DNA of 64,000 nt. It comes from Catellatospora sichuanensis. Its GTDB lineage: Bacteria > Actinomycetota > Actinomycetes > Mycobacteriales > Micromonosporaceae. Under the pieces are notes generated by a model. The model had not been told where the DNA came from. It made no database searches and saw only the letters and a program-made list of their open reading frames with translations. Made by a program: the position numbers and the translations under genes. The stretch covers positions 111,604-175,603 of the forward strand of contig NZ_VIQO01000031.1 of NCBI RefSeq assembly GCF_007483665.1. The letters are read 5' to 3'. Positions 19,800 through 28,452 of this stretch are shown here, piece by piece. How positions within the stretch are numbered: the first letter of the stretch is position 1; the number at the start of each line of letters is the position of its first letter.

Positions 19800-19859
19800 G
19801 GGCAGGGCCTTCGGTCACGTGTGCGGCGGTCGCCGCAGGCGTGACCGGAGGCCCTGCCC
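19800..19859. terminator. Long bidirectional hairpin terminator
   Basis: A 20-bp stem (19800-19819 with 19840-19859, one G-T pair) whose loop holds a second 7-bp stem (19822-19828 with 19831-19837). It separates the convergent pectate lyase and DUF2804 genes. Confidence 0.8.
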
Positions 19860-19886
19860 GTCTCGGATCAATCCGTCGCTGAGCCG

Positions 19887-20867
19887 CTACCAGCGGTTGC
19901 GGGCTTCTTCGGCCCAGCCGACCAGCCCGTCGAGGCTCGTCTTGGTGCCGTCGTCGGTCCTGGCCCAGCCGGTAAATCGGCCGAAGCACTGGTGCGTCTC
20001 GTTCGCGACGATGCCCAGGTTGGTCCGGGCGACCTTCTCGTGGAAGGGATGGAACTGCGCGTCGACGCGTTCGCCGCTGATCCGCCACGGGCGCAGCCAG
20101 TCCGACCGGTCGTAGCTCCACCGCAGCTCCTCGCCGATCTTGTGCAGGCGGCCGTCGACGAACAGCCCGTTCTCGGTGACTCCGGTGCCGTCGGTCCACC
20201 TGCCGCCCAGCTGGATCGCCCGGCCTGGGGCCGCTCCCGCCGCCCAGTTCCACGTGATCGCGTACGGCCACCTGCCGCGGCCGTGGTCCAGGACCGCGAA
20301 CGCGTCAGGCCCGCCGATGTCGTAGGTGCGCCCGTGCAGCACCAGCGTGCCGTGGACCGGCCGGCCGACGTCCTTGACGGTGTACTGGAACCGCGTGCTG
20401 CTCCACGGCACGACCACGCCGAGCGACTCGTGCCCGTCCGGCATCGGCACCTGCACGTCCAGCTGTACGTCGCGTGCGGTCGCGTGGATCGTGGTGCCGT
20501 CGGGGCGCTGCCCGATCCTGATCTCCAGCCCGCCGCCGCGGACCGACGCCTCGCCGTCGCCGCTGCGCGGGGGCAGCTGCACCGCGCGGGCCAGTGGCAC
20601 CACCGCGTCGGTGACGGTCTCCCGGCCCGTCGCCCGGTCCAGCACGTAGACACCGTGTACGCCCGCGTAGTCGAGCGACGACGCGACCAGGCCGACGATG
20701 TGCTCCGGAGTGACGATGCCCCAGTACTCCCAGCGCTTGGTCCGGCCCCAGCCCCGCAGGTTGGCGGTGTGCAGCGGACGGCGGGTCCAGCCGACCGCGG
20801 CCGGGTTGAGCCGCCCGTCCGGCAGGCACAGCTCGACGGGGGCGGTCAGCTCGGGCTCGTGGGTCAT
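19887..20867 (-). CDS. DUF2804 family protein
   Basis: A 326-residue cytosolic protein matching DUF2804 over its length: ELCLPDGRLNPAAVGWTRRP at the start, GWGRTKRWEYWGIVTPEH, RWPYAITWNWA, FHPFHEKVARTNLG and CFGRFTGWARTDDGT near the end. The family is related in fold to carotenoid hydratases/lipocalin-like CrtC proteins; no activity is established for it. ATG 20867 is chosen: TATCGT (20874-20879 on the other strand) lies 6 nt upstream, so it is probably leaderless. It is divergent from an amidohydrolase that is also apparently leaderless. Confidence 0.85.
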   Translation of the reverse strand: MTHEPELTAPVELCLPDGRLNPAAVGWTRRPLHTANLRGWGRTKRWEYWGIVTPEHIVGLVASSLDYAGVHGVYVLDRATGRETVTDAVVPLARAVQLPPRSGDGEASVRGGGLEIRIGQRPDGTTIHATARDVQLDVQVPMPDGHESLGVVVPWSSTRFQYTVKDVGRPVHGTLVLHGRTYDIGGPDAFAVLDHGRGRWPYAITWNWAAGAAPGRAIQLGGRWTDGTGVTENGLFVDGRLHKIGEELRWSYDRSDWLRPWRISGERVDAQFHPFHEKVARTNLGIVANETHQCFGRFTGWARTDDGTKTSLDGLVGWAEEARNRW

Positions 20868-20873
20868 GCGCGC

Positions 20874-20923
20874 ACGATAGCGCCAGGATCTGTGCGCTTG
20901 GCGGCGGATGGAGCGGCTACAGT
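20874..20923. promoter_or_regulatory. Divergent leaderless -10 boxes
   Basis: Two -10 boxes back to back in a 64-bp gap: TATCGT on the minus strand 6 nt before the DUF2804 ATG, and TACAGT (20918-20923) 8 nt before the amidohydrolase ATG. Neither gene has a ribosome site. Confidence 0.5.
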
Positions 20924-20931
20924 GCCGTCCC

Positions 20932-22494
20932 ATGAGCATCCGGGTCTACCGCCATGCCGTCATCCACACCGGCGACGATCGCCGTCCCCCTGCCCAGGCC
21001 CTGGCCGTCCGCGACGGGCTCGTCCTGGCGGTCGGCTCCGAGGCGGACGTGCGGGCGGCCACCGGGGCGGCGGCGGAACTCGTCGACCTCGACGGCGCCG
21101 CGGTCATCCCCGGCCTCTACGACGCGCACATCCACACCGCCCAGTACGCGCACAGCCTGACCACGGTCGACCTGGCCGGGACCCGGTCGCTGGCCGAGGC
21201 GCTGACGAGGATCGCCGACCACGCCGCTCGGCTGCGCCCGGGCCAATGGCTGCTGGGCGGACGCTGGAACAGCAACGTGTGGGATGTGCCGGTCCAACCC
21301 GACCGGCACTCGCTCGATGCGGTGTGCCCCGCCAACCCGGTGGCACTGCCGACCGTCGACGGCCACACGACCTGGGTGAACTCGGCCGCGCTGCGGCTGG
21401 CCGGGATCGACGCCACGACCGTCGACCCGATCGGCGGGCACATCGTCCGCGACGACCGCGGAGAACCCACCGGGATCCTGCGGGAAACCGCCGCGCATCC
21501 GCTCAGACCGTACACGGCCGCCGAAGACCTGGGCAGCCTCCTGCGTGCCGGTCAGGAAAGGCTGCTGGCGCTCGGCATCACCAGCGTGCACGACATCGAC
21601 GGCGAGGACTGCCGCGCGGCATACCAGCAGATGGCCGCGGCCGGGGACCTGAAGCTGCGGGTCCACAAGGCGATCCGGCTGGAGCACCTGGAAGAGGCGA
21701 TCGAACAGGGCCGCCGCACGGGACAGGGCGACGACTGGTTCCGCACCGGCCCGGTCAAGGTCTTCAGCGACGGGGCGCTGGGTTCGCACACCTGCCACAT
21801 GAGCCGGCCGATGACCGGCGGCGATCAGGGGATCGCGGTCGTGCCCTACGAGGAGATGGTCCGCCTGTTCCGGACCGCGGCACAGGCGGGTGTCGCGATC
21901 GCCACCCACGCCATCGGCGACCAGGCCAACCATCTCGTGCTCGACGCGTACGAGGCCATCGGCCCCACCCCGGGCCTGCGGCACCGGATCGAGCACGCCC
22001 AGCATCTGCAGCCGCGGGATCTGGCGCGCATGGCCCGGCTGGGCGTGATGGCATCGATGCAACCCGTCCACTGCACCAGCGACCTCGATCTCGTCGACAC
22101 CCTGCTCGCCGGACACGAGCTGGCCTCCTATGCCTGGCGGGGGATGCTCGACGCGGGAGTCGCGCTGGCCTTCGGCTCCGACGCCCCGGTGGAGGACCCC
22201 AACCCGTTCCCGGCCCTGTACGCCGCGGTGACCCGGACCCGGCCCGACGGGCGCCCGACCGGCGGATGGCAGCCCGAACAGCGCATCAGCATGACCGAGG
22301 CGATCAGGGCGCACACCGTCGGCGCCGCGTACGCCGCCGGAGAGGAGACCCGCAAAGGAGTCCTCGCGCCGGGCATGCTCGCCGACTTCATCGCGGTCGA
22401 CACCGATCCCTACCGACAGTCGCCGCAGGCGGTCCTACGGACCCGTGTCCTGACCACGGTCGTCGGCGGCGACATCCGCTGGCAGACCGGCTGA
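20932..22494 (+). CDS. Amidohydrolase, YtcJ-like (amidohydrolase family 3)
   Basis: A 520-residue metal-dependent hydrolase. VIPGLYDAHIHTAQYA carries the HxH metal pair; the phosphate-like loop FSDGALGSHTCHMSRPM, the IATHAIGDQANHLVLDAY His, HRIEHAQHLQP and AFGSDAPVEDPNPFPALYAAV (metal Asp) follow in the family order. The C-terminal GVLAPGMLADFIAVDTDPY closes the small beta domain. YtcJ-type enzymes hydrolyse amides or formamides; the substrate is unknown. TACAGT lies 8 nt before the ATG, indicating a leaderless transcript. The gene after it has an almost identical start region, so each seems to have its own promoter rather than an operon. Confidence 0.88.
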   Translation: MSIRVYRHAVIHTGDDRRPPAQALAVRDGLVLAVGSEADVRAATGAAAELVDLDGAAVIPGLYDAHIHTAQYAHSLTTVDLAGTRSLAEALTRIADHAARLRPGQWLLGGRWNSNVWDVPVQPDRHSLDAVCPANPVALPTVDGHTTWVNSAALRLAGIDATTVDPIGGHIVRDDRGEPTGILRETAAHPLRPYTAAEDLGSLLRAGQERLLALGITSVHDIDGEDCRAAYQQMAAAGDLKLRVHKAIRLEHLEEAIEQGRRTGQGDDWFRTGPVKVFSDGALGSHTCHMSRPMTGGDQGIAVVPYEEMVRLFRTAAQAGVAIATHAIGDQANHLVLDAYEAIGPTPGLRHRIEHAQHLQPRDLARMARLGVMASMQPVHCTSDLDLVDTLLAGHELASYAWRGMLDAGVALAFGSDAPVEDPNPFPALYAAVTRTRPDGRPTGGWQPEQRISMTEAIRAHTVGAAYAAGEETRKGVLAPGMLADFIAVDTDPYRQSPQAVLRTRVLTTVVGGDIRWQTG

Positions 22495-22577
22495 GCCACA
22501 CCGCCGGGAGGTGCCCTGCCCACGACGGTCTGCATCTACCAACTTCCCGGCCGGTACCCAGGCCGAACGCGGCCCGC

Positions 22578-22583
22578 TACAGT
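22578..22583 (+). promoter_or_regulatory. Leaderless -10 box of the DUF1295 gene
   Basis: GCTACAGTGCC here is an exact copy of the sequence before the upstream amidohydrolase, again with TACAGT 8 nt before ATG. Confidence 0.5.
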
Positions 22584-22591
22584 GCCCGATC

Positions 22592-23419
22592 ATGGACGCC
22601 CTCATCGTCTGCGTATGGATCTGCGTCGCCGCGTGCGCCGCGACCTGGCTCGCCTCCCTGGTCACCGGCGAGCATTCGTGGGTGGACCGGATCTGGTCGA
22701 TCATCCCGGTGGTGTACGTCGGCGTCTTCGCCGCCGCCGCCGACTTCGCCGACCTCCGGCTGAACGTGCTCGCGGCGCTGGTGCTGCTGTGGGGCACCCG
22801 GCTGACGTTCAACTTCGCCCGGCGCGGCGGGTACGCCCCCGGCGGTGAGGACTACCGCTGGCCCATCCTGCGCAAACGGCTGTCCCGGTGGCAGTTCCAG
22901 CTGTTCAACCTGCTGTTCATCACCGTGTATCAGAACATCATCCTGCTGCTGATCACCCTGCCGGCGTACACGGCGCTGACCCGCCCACGCCCGTTCGGCG
23001 CGGTCGACGCCGCGCTCACGGTGGTCTTCCTGGGGCTGCTCGCCGGGGAGACCGTCGCCGACCAGCAGCAGTGGAACTTCCACCGGCGCAAGCACGCCGA
23101 CCTGGCCGCGGGCCGGCAGCCGCAGTCGCGGTTCCTGCGCACCGGGCTGTTCCGGTACTCGCGCCACCCCAACTACTTCTTCGAGCAGGCCCAGTGGTGG
23201 GTCGTGTTCGGCTTCGGCGCCGCCGCGGCCGGTTCGCTGCTGCAGTGGACGGCCGTCGGCCCGGCGCTGCTGACCGCGCTGTTCATCGGCTCGACGATGT
23301 TCACCGAGAGCATCACCCTGTCCCGCTACCCGGAGTACGCCGACTACCGGGCGTCCACCTCGCCGATCGTCCCCTGGCCCCCGCGGCGCGGCGCATCCCG
23401 CCCGGCCGACCTGGCCTGA
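22592..23419 (+). CDS. DUF1295 / steroid 5-alpha-reductase-like membrane protein
   Basis: A 275-residue integral membrane protein with about six helices. GTRLTFNFARRGGY, EDYRWPILRKRLSRWQFQLFN, LLAGETVADQQQWNFHR, and LFRYSRHPNYFFEQAQWWVVF are diagnostic of DUF1295, the isoprenylcysteine-methyltransferase / steroid-reductase fold; RYSRHPNY binds the cofactor in the wider family. The C-terminus carries SITLSRYPEYADYRASTSP. It probably reduces or methylates a lipid, but the substrate is unknown. The ATG at 22592 has a TACAGT box 8 nt upstream and no ribosome site. Confidence 0.85.
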   Translation: MDALIVCVWICVAACAATWLASLVTGEHSWVDRIWSIIPVVYVGVFAAAADFADLRLNVLAALVLLWGTRLTFNFARRGGYAPGGEDYRWPILRKRLSRWQFQLFNLLFITVYQNIILLLITLPAYTALTRPRPFGAVDAALTVVFLGLLAGETVADQQQWNFHRRKHADLAAGRQPQSRFLRTGLFRYSRHPNYFFEQAQWWVVFGFGAAAAGSLLQWTAVGPALLTALFIGSTMFTESITLSRYPEYADYRASTSPIVPWPPRRGASRPADLA

Positions 23420-23513
23420 TCGCCCATCGAGCCGGACCAGAGCATCGATCTCGTGCAAGACCGGGCTGAGGACCTACGGCTGAACCGGCAATCACCAAGG
23501 ACTTGACTGGGAC

Positions 23514-23550
23514 AAAGGTCGGGATGGCCCATTCGGCCATCCCGACCTTT
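23514..23550. terminator. Bidirectional terminator
   Basis: A perfect 16-bp stem (23514-23529 and 23535-23550) with a CATTC loop, flanked by A and T runs, between the convergent DUF1295 gene and the toxin-immunity pair. Confidence 0.85.
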
Positions 23551-23552
23551 TC

Positions 23553-23804
23553 TCAAGCCCCGAAGTCGCCGAGCAACGGGATCAGCCGAGCCCGCGCCTC
23601 GTCCAACCTTTGCCCATACGAGTCTTGGAATATCTCGACCAGCTGGGTTTCCAGGCTTCCTGCGATCCGCAGCAGTGGCGACCAGGCCGCACGATCGTCG
23701 ACCACCGCCGCAAACTCCGCTGAGACCATCCGACGGTCAAGCCAATCGGATAGAACGATGGCCTGGTCTCGAGAGAGTGTGATGGATATGTCGCCGTCAG
23801 CCAT
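23553..23804 (-). CDS. Candidate immunity protein for the colicin-D-like toxin
   Basis: An 83-residue, acidic, helical-looking protein (MADGDISITLSRDQAIVLSD ... LIPLLGDFGA) that I cannot place in a named family. It begins 15 bp after the stop of the large polymorphic toxin, on the same strand, with GGGGAG 6 nt before its ATG, and is followed directly by a terminator. This position and size are typical of the immunity protein for the toxin's C-terminal domain; colicin D's own immunity protein is also about 87 residues. The immunity role is inference from synteny, not from sequence similarity. Confidence 0.6.
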   Translation of the reverse strand: MADGDISITLSRDQAIVLSDWLDRRMVSAEFAAVVDDRAAWSPLLRIAGSLETQLVEIFQDSYGQRLDEARARLIPLLGDFGA

Positions 23805-23819
23805 CGGCTACTCCCCGCG

Positions 23820-26800
23820 CTAAAGTACGCCATAGGTTAGCAGGTAGTGGAGCTGGGCACCCTCTGATTTCCATCCTCCAAGGTACTCCCCTACGTTCGG
23901 GCCGTGCGCCACGAAGGACGCGTGCAGCCCGGTGTGCGGATTCACGTAATGGACCGCGTCGATGGAATTGCGCCACCTTCCGGTGATCCGGATGGTGTCC
24001 GGGTGCTTGACGAGATGCTCGATGGCTCGGATGAAGAGTTCGCCATTGGCTTTGTTGAAAGGACCGATGACGCCGAAGTCCTCGGCATGCATGATCCCCG
24101 CATCGCTCGGCCTCATGTAGTGATGCGGGAGCGCTGATGCGCTCATCCAGAGCGAGCCGCAACCAGGGCCGGTGTTGTGCACCAGGATCGGGGTGCGACC
24201 GGCCACGACGTAGTAAGTGTGGGTGTCGGCGACGGAGAGGTCGTGCATCACCGCCGTCCCGCCATATGCACGCACTGCCGTGACAGTGGCCGTGGCTCCG
24301 TCCAATGCGTGCAGACGGTGACCGGTCCCCAGATCAGCGGCATCGGTCCACTCGTTGCTGGTGACATCCAGGAACGGGTGCGTGCTGGTCGTGCGCACCG
24401 TGCTCACGTCGCCAGCACCGTTGCTCACGTCCACCTCTGCCAGGTCGGTGTCGATGTTGCGCCAGACATGCGTCACGGGCTTGCTGGTGGTGTGCCCGGT
24501 GGCAGGGTCGGTCGTACGCACCAGATCGCCGACTCGCACCTCACTGATGGAGCGGCGGCTTTCATCCGCCATCACCACCAGAGTGGTGGGATCGAAACTG
24601 TGGTCACAGAGCGACAGCCCGTTGAGCCGCATCCGCACCAGGTTGAGTGCCTCGAGCTGAGCCTGGGCCTTCTTTCCGGCTTGGGCTGACAGGTAGGCCG
24701 CTTTCACCGCCGTGAAACCCACACTGAGCAGCTTGCCGATGCCTGCCAGAACGAGTGCCTCGAGGGCGATGGTGCCGAGGTTGAGCAGGGTCTGGGCAAG
24801 CGTCTGGTCACCTTGGACGAAGCTGAACACCTCGATGCTGACCTCGCCGATGGTCAACAGGATGCCGGCAACCGTGCCGCAGACAACGGTGAGCACGCAT
24901 GCTATCCCGGCCCCGGCCCCGGCCACGAGCAGCAAGGCGGTGGCGGCCTTGACCCCCTCGGTGATCAGCGTCATCTTCTGCATGCCGAGGAAGTTGGGGT
25001 CCAGCACGGAGTGGATGCAGTTCTGGTAGAACTGGCTGCCTACGGGGAACGGGGTGCAATAGGCCGCGTTGGTGTAGGCACGGGTGGCCAGCTCCGCCGG
25101 GTCGGCGATGTAATTGGCCGCGCAGACCTTGCTCCACTCACTTTGAGTGCCCAGCAACTCTTCCCACCCGGCGGTGGGAGGCTCAACGTACCCATTGGCG
25201 CAGGAATAAAGTTGCTGCACACGCGCAGCCTCATACAACCCATAGGCCTGCGTGGCTGCCGCCATGGCGGCTTCGGCATTCTGGCCGGCGGCGATTGCGG
25301 ATTCGTATGCGAGGGTGGCGGACGCATGGGCTTCCTTGGCCGCGTCGACGGCTTTGCCGTGTGACGAGATCGCCCAGACTGCCGAGCGCACTGCGGCGTT
25401 GGCGGACGCGTTGGCTCGCGTCGCTGCGGTGCGTGCGGTCTGCACCGCCGCTGCCGCCTTGTCGACCGAGGTCGCCGCGCTGTTGGCGTGGAGGGCCGCT
25501 TCGGCGGCATAGCCCGCAGCCCGGTTGGCCGAATCCAGAGCCTGCTGGGCATAAGCGCCGGCGGCTTGGGCGTCATCACGGGCCTGGGCGGCCATGGCTT
25601 GTGCTTCAAGCGCGTTTTGTACGGCGAGCTCGGCGACCTCGTTGGTCTTCTGCAGCAACCCACCGACGATCGCGAGGTGGACCGACGCCTCGTGGTCACG
25701 GGCGGCTGCCGTGTACCGGCCGGTGCTCAAGAACAGGCGCAGCCCGGGCGGTGGCCCGTCCAGAGCGATCTGTGCAGCGGCTTTGACCTCGGGCCCGCTG
25801 TCGGGGTGGGCGAAGATCTGGTTGACCATGACCCGTTGCCCGATCGCGGCCGCGGTGTACTGCCCGGTGTCGAGGAAGTCGCGTAGGGCCGGCAGCGTTT
25901 CGGCATTCAGCGCCTCTTGTGCTTTCTGCGCCAGGACGACATCGCCGGCGGTGTGCGCCGAGGCCAGGATCTGGTTGACCTTCATCCGGTCCTGGGTGTA
26001 CCGGCCCGGATAGTTCTGCGTTCGCAGGAACGTCGCCACCGCGGTGTCGCTGCCGGTCAGGGCGGTGATCGCAGCGGTGCTCAGTGCGGCGTTCTCGGTG
26101 ACGGCCAGGTTCGCCACCGCCTGTCGGTTGTCCAGAGCGGCAGCGACCGCGACGCCGGTGCGGGCGAACTGCAGAACCTGATCGTCTGTGCCGCTCAACG
26201 CGGCCAGGCCGGCCTGCTGTGTCCATGCGCTCTGGACGACAGCAAGGTTCAGCGCGACCTGCCGGGCAGCGACGACAGCGTCTGGCCGCGGGGTGGCCGG
26301 GTTCTGCGCGACGGCTAGGAGCTGGTTCGTCGCGGCATCACGTTTCGCCGCCTGATCAGCGTCCCAGTCGGCTTGGCGCAGCTGCGCCTCGTACTCGACA
26401 TTCGCGGCCCGTACGTTGTCCAGGACGGAATCGCGGGCTGCCGCCAGACGTGCGGCATCGGCGGTGCGGGCGGCCTGGAACACTCCGGTGGCTTGGATGG
26501 CGGCGTCCACAGCGGCCTGGGCTGCCACGGTCGCGGCGTTGGCGTTCTCGGTCGCGCGTTGTGCGGCCTGCCCTGCCTCACCGGCATGCTCAGCGGCCTC
26601 GATCGCGGCTCGTGCAGCGGCCTCGGCATTGGCTGCGGCCCGCAGTGCCGCATCGCGGGCCTTGAAGGCCGCGTCGATCGCGACGTTCAGGTAGGCCTCG
26701 GCCGCCTGCGCCGCGGCCAGGGCTCGATCGGCCAGGGCCCGTGCCCTGGCCGCTGCGGCGATAGCTGCTTTGGCCTGGGCACCAGCGGCGTTGGCGTGGC

Positions 26801-28106
26801 GGACCGCAAGGTCATTGGCAACGGCGGCGAGTTTCGCGTAGCTGGCGGCCGCCTTTGCCGCTTGCACCGCCTGCAACCCTGCCTGGATCGCCTTCCCTGC
26901 CTGATCTGCCTTCGCGGAGATGTCGCGTGCTTGAGCGGCGAGCGCGTTGGCCTCATCCGCAGCTCGGCGCGCGTCAGCTGCCTTCGAGGCATCCGTGGAC
27001 GCCCAGGCGGCGGCCCGGTGCGCGATCGCCGCCGCTCTGCCGGCTTTGGCCGCCAACGACGCCGCGCGTGCAGCGGCAGTCGCTGCGGTACGAGCCGCAC
27101 GGGTGGCCGCCGCAGCCGATTCGATCGCCACCTCCGCCGCGGCGGCCGCATGCTCGGCAGCAGTGGCGGCCCGCTGCGCCTGCACTTCAGCTTCCTCGGC
27201 ATTGCCTTGCGCTGCTTCGGTTGCTGCGGCCGCCTCATCCGCCGATGCCCGGGCGGCGTCGGCTGCCTCGCGGGCCTTTTCAGCCTGGGCGGTCGCCTGG
27301 CGGGTCTCGACGGCGGCGAGTTCACCGGCCGCCTGCGCCTGTGCCAACAAGTTGGCGATGGTGGCGGTTTCGTCATCGCGAGCCGAGGTCACCGCCCACT
27401 CGTAGGCCAGGAACGCCTCCAAGGCCTCAGGCGTGCCGGCGTCCAGTGCCTTCTGGCCTGCGGCGCGCACCTGCGGACCACCGGTGGCCATGGCCTGGTT
27501 GATCCGCAACCTCTGGTCGGTGTTCCACTGCACCTGCCAACCAGACTCCAGGAACGTCCGCAACCCTTGTGGATTCCCGGCGTCCAGCGCGGTCTGCGCC
27601 ACCTGGCGCACCTGGTCGCCGCCCGCGGCCATCAACTGGTTCACCGACACCCGCGTGTCGATGTCCGCCGGGCCCTGCCAGCCACTTGTCAGAAACGTCG
27701 ACAGCGCATCGGGATCGCCGGCGGCATCGGCTGCCAGCGCAGCTCGGGCCGTCGCACGCAGCGACGGTCCACTGTCATTCATCGCGTTGGCGATGCCGTC
27801 GCGTCGATCGAGACGCTCTGCCTGCAGCCAACTGTCGGTGAGGAACGCCGAGATCTGAGAGTCCGAGCCGAGCAGTGCCTTCTCGGCCGCCGCACGCACC
27901 TGCGGACCACCGGCACGCCACGCTGAGACCACCAGCGAACGATCGGCGAAAACCTGGTCCTCGGCCGCCTCGGCCGCCGGTGCCTTGACAAAGCTCGTCA
28001 GCAGCACCAACGCGGTCAGCGCTGCGATCATTGATCGTCGGCGCCACCTGTCCGTCAGCAGTGAACCAGCCCTGACCGAAACCACTCCACGCGCAAACGA
28101 CCGCAT
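23820..28106 (-). CDS. ALF-repeat/Hint polymorphic toxin with colicin-D-like nuclease end
   Basis: A 1428-residue exported toxin. A signal-like helix (about residues 25-47) precedes ALF repeats (about 50-280: GGPQVRAAAEKALLGSDSQISAFL and similar units), an Ala-rich coiled-coil (about 290-640), more ALF repeats (about 650-820), another coiled-coil, two hydrophobic segments (about 1065-1130), a Hint self-cleaving domain (about 1165-1310: CDHSFDPTTLVVMAD ... TPILVHNTG) and a roughly 115-residue warhead. The warhead (HAEDFGVIGPFNKANGELF, VHYVNPHTGLHASFV, GEYLGGWK) matches the colicin D tRNA-nuclease domain; H1340 and W1412 align with its active site, but the lysines before the His are absent and SGW reads GGW. 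GGGGGTG precedes ATG 28106. Confidence 0.88.
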   Translation of the reverse strand: MRSFARGVVSVRAGSLLTDRWRRRSMIAALTALVLLTSFVKAPAAEAAEDQVFADRSLVVSAWRAGGPQVRAAAEKALLGSDSQISAFLTDSWLQAERLDRRDGIANAMNDSGPSLRATARAALAADAAGDPDALSTFLTSGWQGPADIDTRVSVNQLMAAGGDQVRQVAQTALDAGNPQGLRTFLESGWQVQWNTDQRLRINQAMATGGPQVRAAGQKALDAGTPEALEAFLAYEWAVTSARDDETATIANLLAQAQAAGELAAVETRQATAQAEKAREAADAARASADEAAAATEAAQGNAEEAEVQAQRAATAAEHAAAAAEVAIESAAAATRAARTAATAAARAASLAAKAGRAAAIAHRAAAWASTDASKAADARRAADEANALAAQARDISAKADQAGKAIQAGLQAVQAAKAAASYAKLAAVANDLAVRHANAAGAQAKAAIAAAARARALADRALAAAQAAEAYLNVAIDAAFKARDAALRAAANAEAAARAAIEAAEHAGEAGQAAQRATENANAATVAAQAAVDAAIQATGVFQAARTADAARLAAARDSVLDNVRAANVEYEAQLRQADWDADQAAKRDAATNQLLAVAQNPATPRPDAVVAARQVALNLAVVQSAWTQQAGLAALSGTDDQVLQFARTGVAVAAALDNRQAVANLAVTENAALSTAAITALTGSDTAVATFLRTQNYPGRYTQDRMKVNQILASAHTAGDVVLAQKAQEALNAETLPALRDFLDTGQYTAAAIGQRVMVNQIFAHPDSGPEVKAAAQIALDGPPPGLRLFLSTGRYTAAARDHEASVHLAIVGGLLQKTNEVAELAVQNALEAQAMAAQARDDAQAAGAYAQQALDSANRAAGYAAEAALHANSAATSVDKAAAAVQTARTAATRANASANAAVRSAVWAISSHGKAVDAAKEAHASATLAYESAIAAGQNAEAAMAAATQAYGLYEAARVQQLYSCANGYVEPPTAGWEELLGTQSEWSKVCAANYIADPAELATRAYTNAAYCTPFPVGSQFYQNCIHSVLDPNFLGMQKMTLITEGVKAATALLLVAGAGAGIACVLTVVCGTVAGILLTIGEVSIEVFSFVQGDQTLAQTLLNLGTIALEALVLAGIGKLLSVGFTAVKAAYLSAQAGKKAQAQLEALNLVRMRLNGLSLCDHSFDPTTLVVMADESRRSISEVRVGDLVRTTDPATGHTTSKPVTHVWRNIDTDLAEVDVSNGAGDVSTVRTTSTHPFLDVTSNEWTDAADLGTGHRLHALDGATATVTAVRAYGGTAVMHDLSVADTHTYYVVAGRTPILVHNTGPGCGSLWMSASALPHHYMRPSDAGIMHAEDFGVIGPFNKANGELFIRAIEHLVKHPDTIRITGRWRNSIDAVHYVNPHTGLHASFVAHGPNVGEYLGGWKSEGAQLHYLLTYGVL

Positions 28107-28452
28107 GGCAGTCACCCCCGTAACCGCTCGACCTGCTGAACCAGACCCGGTCCAACGACAGGGCTGGATCATCACACAACCCGTCGACACTTACAACCGT
28201 TGACTGATTTCGACATCTACATGTCTAGATCATTCGTATGGCGTCTTCGACGTTGCGAGGTCAGGGTTGCCCGCGAAGCAGCTGCCCCCTGGCCTGGAAC
28301 GCAGAAGTCGAACCCGCGCCTGATCACATCGACGGTGCGTGTCCTGGTTGCACATTCGTGCAACCGTCGCGCCATTCATTGACGCTCGCCGAAGCCAGCC
28401 GTTAGCGTCCCGTCGCCAACGTTCTGGATCAGACGAACACACGGGGGAAAAC
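28107..28452. other. Divergent intergenic region, toxin / pseudo-protease 2
   Basis: About 345 bp between the toxin and paralog 2. It contains the paralog 2 promoter at 28379-28408 and no supported gene or RNA. Confidence 0.5.
28379..28408 (+). promoter_or_regulatory. Promoter of pseudo-protease paralog 2
   Basis: TTGACG (28379-28384), 18 bp, TAGCGT (28403-28408), about 45 bp before the start codon; -10 flanks match those of paralog 1. Confidence 0.55.

Noticed and set aside
26373..27926. A 517-codon plus-strand frame opposite the ALF toxin
   Set aside because: Cys/Gly/Arg-rich antisense shadow of Ala-rich repeats; no family motif.
28200..28340. Possible tRNA or small RNA
   Set aside because: No cloverleaf could be formed and no conserved anticodon arm was seen.
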